Shown one piece after another: positions 5,998 to 7,359 of a DNA stretch of 7,359 nt. Positions within the stretch are counted from its first letter, which is position 1, and each line of letters begins with the position of its first letter. Made by a program: the position numbers and the translations under genes. Origin of the DNA: Ruminococcus sp. UBA5884 (GTDB lineage: Bacteria > Bacillota > Clostridia > Oscillospirales > Ruminococcaceae); assembly GCA_002431975.1 (NCBI GenBank), contig DJFA01000010.1:767-8125 (forward strand). Direction: 5' to 3'. Under the pieces are notes generated by a model. That model saw only the letters and a program-made list of their open reading frames with translations. It made no database searches and was not told the DNA's origin.

Positions 5998-7359
5998 TTA
6001 AAATGAAGTGATTACTTTGATGAGATATTTTTTAAGCTGACCAAGGTCTTTAAGGTCAACTGTTCCGTCTGAAATAACATCACCATTTGCATAGCCCTGT
6101 TCTGTAAGGTCAGACATTTTTACTATATACTGGTTCATAAGAGTTACATCTCTTACATCAACAGTACCATCAACATTTACATCTCCGAGGAGTGTAGGCT
6201 TAACTGAAGAAGTTGTATTTGCAGTGTCTTTACCTGATTCAGAAACTTCTGTAGTCTTTGTTGCTGATGTAGTTTCAGTTTTATCAGGTTCTTTTGAAGT
6301 TGTAGTAGCTTCAGTTTCCTTTGAAGTTGTAGTTGTGGTAACTTCTGGGTCTACAGGTGTTGTACTTGAAAGTTCGCCGTAAATGATTCCGCAGCCTACT
6401 GTTGACATATAAACTCTGCCGAATTCATTCATATCACCTACAAGGAAGTTGCCGTTTCCAGTACCGCCGTAAAGGTTGTCAGTATTGATACAATCCCATG
6501 TTTTTCCGCCGTCTGTTGAACGGTAAATACCTTCTTCATCAGTTTCGGCAGGTTTTCCGTACATATAAAGTGTATTGATTCCGCCTTCTTTTTCAGGAGC
6601 ACCATATCCTACTGTTTTACAATAGAAAACGTTATCAAGCTTTTCATTTGAAGTAATTTTTCCATCTTTCACACTTACATGATACATACCATTCCAGCCT
6701 GCACCGAGTATAAGCTCTCCTTCACTGAGATAAGCTATTCTTGCAGCACTGTCACACATATCATATTTGCATATATCAAAACTTGTAAATGTTTTGCCGT
6801 AGTCTGTACTGATACAGAATTTATAGCATGCATCTGTGATATCAGGCTCAGTTTTTGAATATGACCATGATGAATTGTAATATGTTGCATAAGCGTATAC
6901 CACATTCGGCTGGTCTGGTTCAACTAACATATAAGTAGGTTTTGAACCATACTGTGAAGGAATACCTGTGCAGGCAGTCCATGTTTCACCGAAATCATCT
7001 GAATATGTTACTGTTCCGTCATCTTTATTTGATTTGAAGAAACGATAAGTATCCTTGTCAAGCTGTGTTATAGCTGCCTTTCCTCCCGGAGAATTATCCA
7101 TTTTTGTCCATGTTTCACCGCCATCAAGTGTATAGAAACCGCCTGCAACATCATTCTGATTTTCAGCAATTCTAATCATTACATCAGGATTCTGAGGGCA
7201 GTACGCAATTGCACCTGTTGAACCCATATTTGGTGAATGCTGTTTTCCAGGCTTTGAAGGGTCTTCATGTTCAAATCCGTCATAGTCACCGATAGCAGAA
7301 TAAGGGTTTCCTCCCGGAACACTTACCATATCAAGGGCAACTACTTCTTCAATGCCGTC
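5998..7359 (-). CDS. GH74-like xyloglucanase with C-terminal dockerin (partial, N-terminus outside)
   Basis: The frame stays open to the right edge, so the gene is 5'-truncated by the window; 453 residues are visible and the ATG at 7329 is internal. The first residues, GIEEVVALDMVSVPGG then SAIGDYDGF, resemble the GH74 stretch GIEE-x-x-VLDLISPPSG...SAVGDIGGF at the start of the second beta-propeller. Asp-box repeats occur at visible residues 77-84, 120-127, 184-191 and 281-288 (T/S-x-D-x-G-x-T-W/F), as in GH74 and sialidase-like propellers. Next come a Thr/Ser/Glu/Lys-rich linker (332-389) and a two-repeat type I dockerin (391-453). GH74 enzymes cut the beta-1,4-glucan backbone of xyloglucan, and the dockerin would anchor the secreted enzyme to a cohesin scaffold. 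The signal peptide, first propeller and promoter are not visible. Substrate is inference; the dockerin is certain. Confidence 0.85.
   Translation of the reverse strand, partial: DGIEEVVALDMVSVPGGNPYSAIGDYDGFEHEDPSKPGKQHSPNMGSTGAIAYCPQNPDVMIRIAENQNDVAGGFYTLDGGETWTKMDNSPGGKAAITQLDKDTYRFFKSNKDDGTVTYSDDFGETWTACTGIPSQYGSKPTYMLVEPDQPNVVYAYATYYNSSWSYSKTEPDITDACYKFCISTDYGKTFTSFDICKYDMCDSAARIAYLSEGELILGAGWNGMYHVSVKDGKITSNEKLDNVFYCKTVGYGAPEKEGGINTLYMYGKPAETDEEGIYRSTDGGKTWDCINTDNLYGGTGNGNFLVGDMNEFGRVYMSTVGCGIIYGELSSTTPVDPEVTTTTTSKETEATTTSKEPDKTETTSATKTTEVSESGKDTANTTSSVKPTLLGDVNVDGTVDVRDVTLMNQYIVKMSDLTEQGYANGDVISDGTVDLKDLGQLKKYLIKVITSF
6001..6189 (-). other. Type I dockerin domain of the GH74-like protein
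   Basis: The last 63 residues form two F-hand repeats. Loop 1 is DVNVDGTVDVRD (visible residues 393-404), a standard calcium loop with acidic or Asn residues at positions 1, 3, 5, 9 and 12, followed by a helix ending QYIVKM. Loop 2 is DVISDGTVDLKD (427-438), followed by QLKKYLIKVI. Loop 2 has Ile where the third calcium-loop position is normally Asn or Asp. The putative cohesin-contact pairs at positions 10-11 are Val-Arg and Leu-Lys. Confidence 0.93.
6193..6366 (-). repeat. Low-complexity Thr-rich linker with short internal repeat
   Basis: This encodes about 58 residues dominated by Thr, Ser, Glu and Lys, including two TTTSKE units. At DNA level TTTGAAGTTGTAGT occurs at 6293-6306 and again at 6320-6333 (+ strand), 27 bases or nine codons apart. 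It is a flexible, probably disordered spacer between catalytic propeller and dockerin, as common in secreted glycoside hydrolases. Confidence 0.8.

Overview
The window looks like chromosome of an anaerobic, cellulolytic Firmicute close to Ruminococcus (Oscillospiraceae). The reasons are moderately AT-rich coding sequence, strong AGGAG-type ribosome binding sites, ferredoxin-linked 2-oxoacid metabolism, a secreted-type glycoside hydrolase that ends in a type I dockerin (a cellulosome module), and GC-rich palindromic intergenic repeats of a kind I associate with ruminococcal genomes. Species cannot be fixed from this sequence.

Positions 1-2153 (+) carry lysine/diaminopimelate synthesis: the 3' end of asd, then dapA 23 bases later, then a 342-base intergenic stretch, then dapB. 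Asd makes aspartate semialdehyde, DapA condenses it with pyruvate, and DapB reduces the product to tetrahydrodipicolinate. The stretch between dapA and dapB holds two palindromic repeat elements: a cluster of small hairpins (about 1085-1165) and a 72-base inverted repeat with perfect 26-base arms, each arm itself a hairpin (1234-1305). A strong intrinsic terminator follows dapB.

Positions 2205-5980 (+) form a self-contained transcription unit: a good promoter (TTGACA/TAAAAT), iorA, iorB (start overlapping the iorA stop by one base), a PaaK-type arylacetate-CoA ligase, and a terminator. IorAB interconverts arylpyruvate and arylacetyl-CoA plus CO2 with ferredoxin. The ligase activates free arylacetate to its CoA thioester. 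Together they can take up phenylacetate or indoleacetate and reductively carboxylate it towards phenylalanine or tryptophan, a route known physiologically in rumen anaerobes, or run in the opposite, fermentative sense at the IOR step. The direction is inference.

Positions 5998-7359 (-) hold the C-terminal part of a GH74-like (xyloglucanase-type) beta-propeller enzyme with a Thr-rich linker and a dockerin, convergent with the ior-paaK unit and sharing a bidirectional terminator with it. Its N-terminal half, signal peptide and promoter lie outside the window.

I see no convincing new defence, mobile or regulatory system. The items most worth a second look are the nested palindromic repeats, the ior-paaK cassette, and the atypical motif and dockerin residues of the GH74-like protein.
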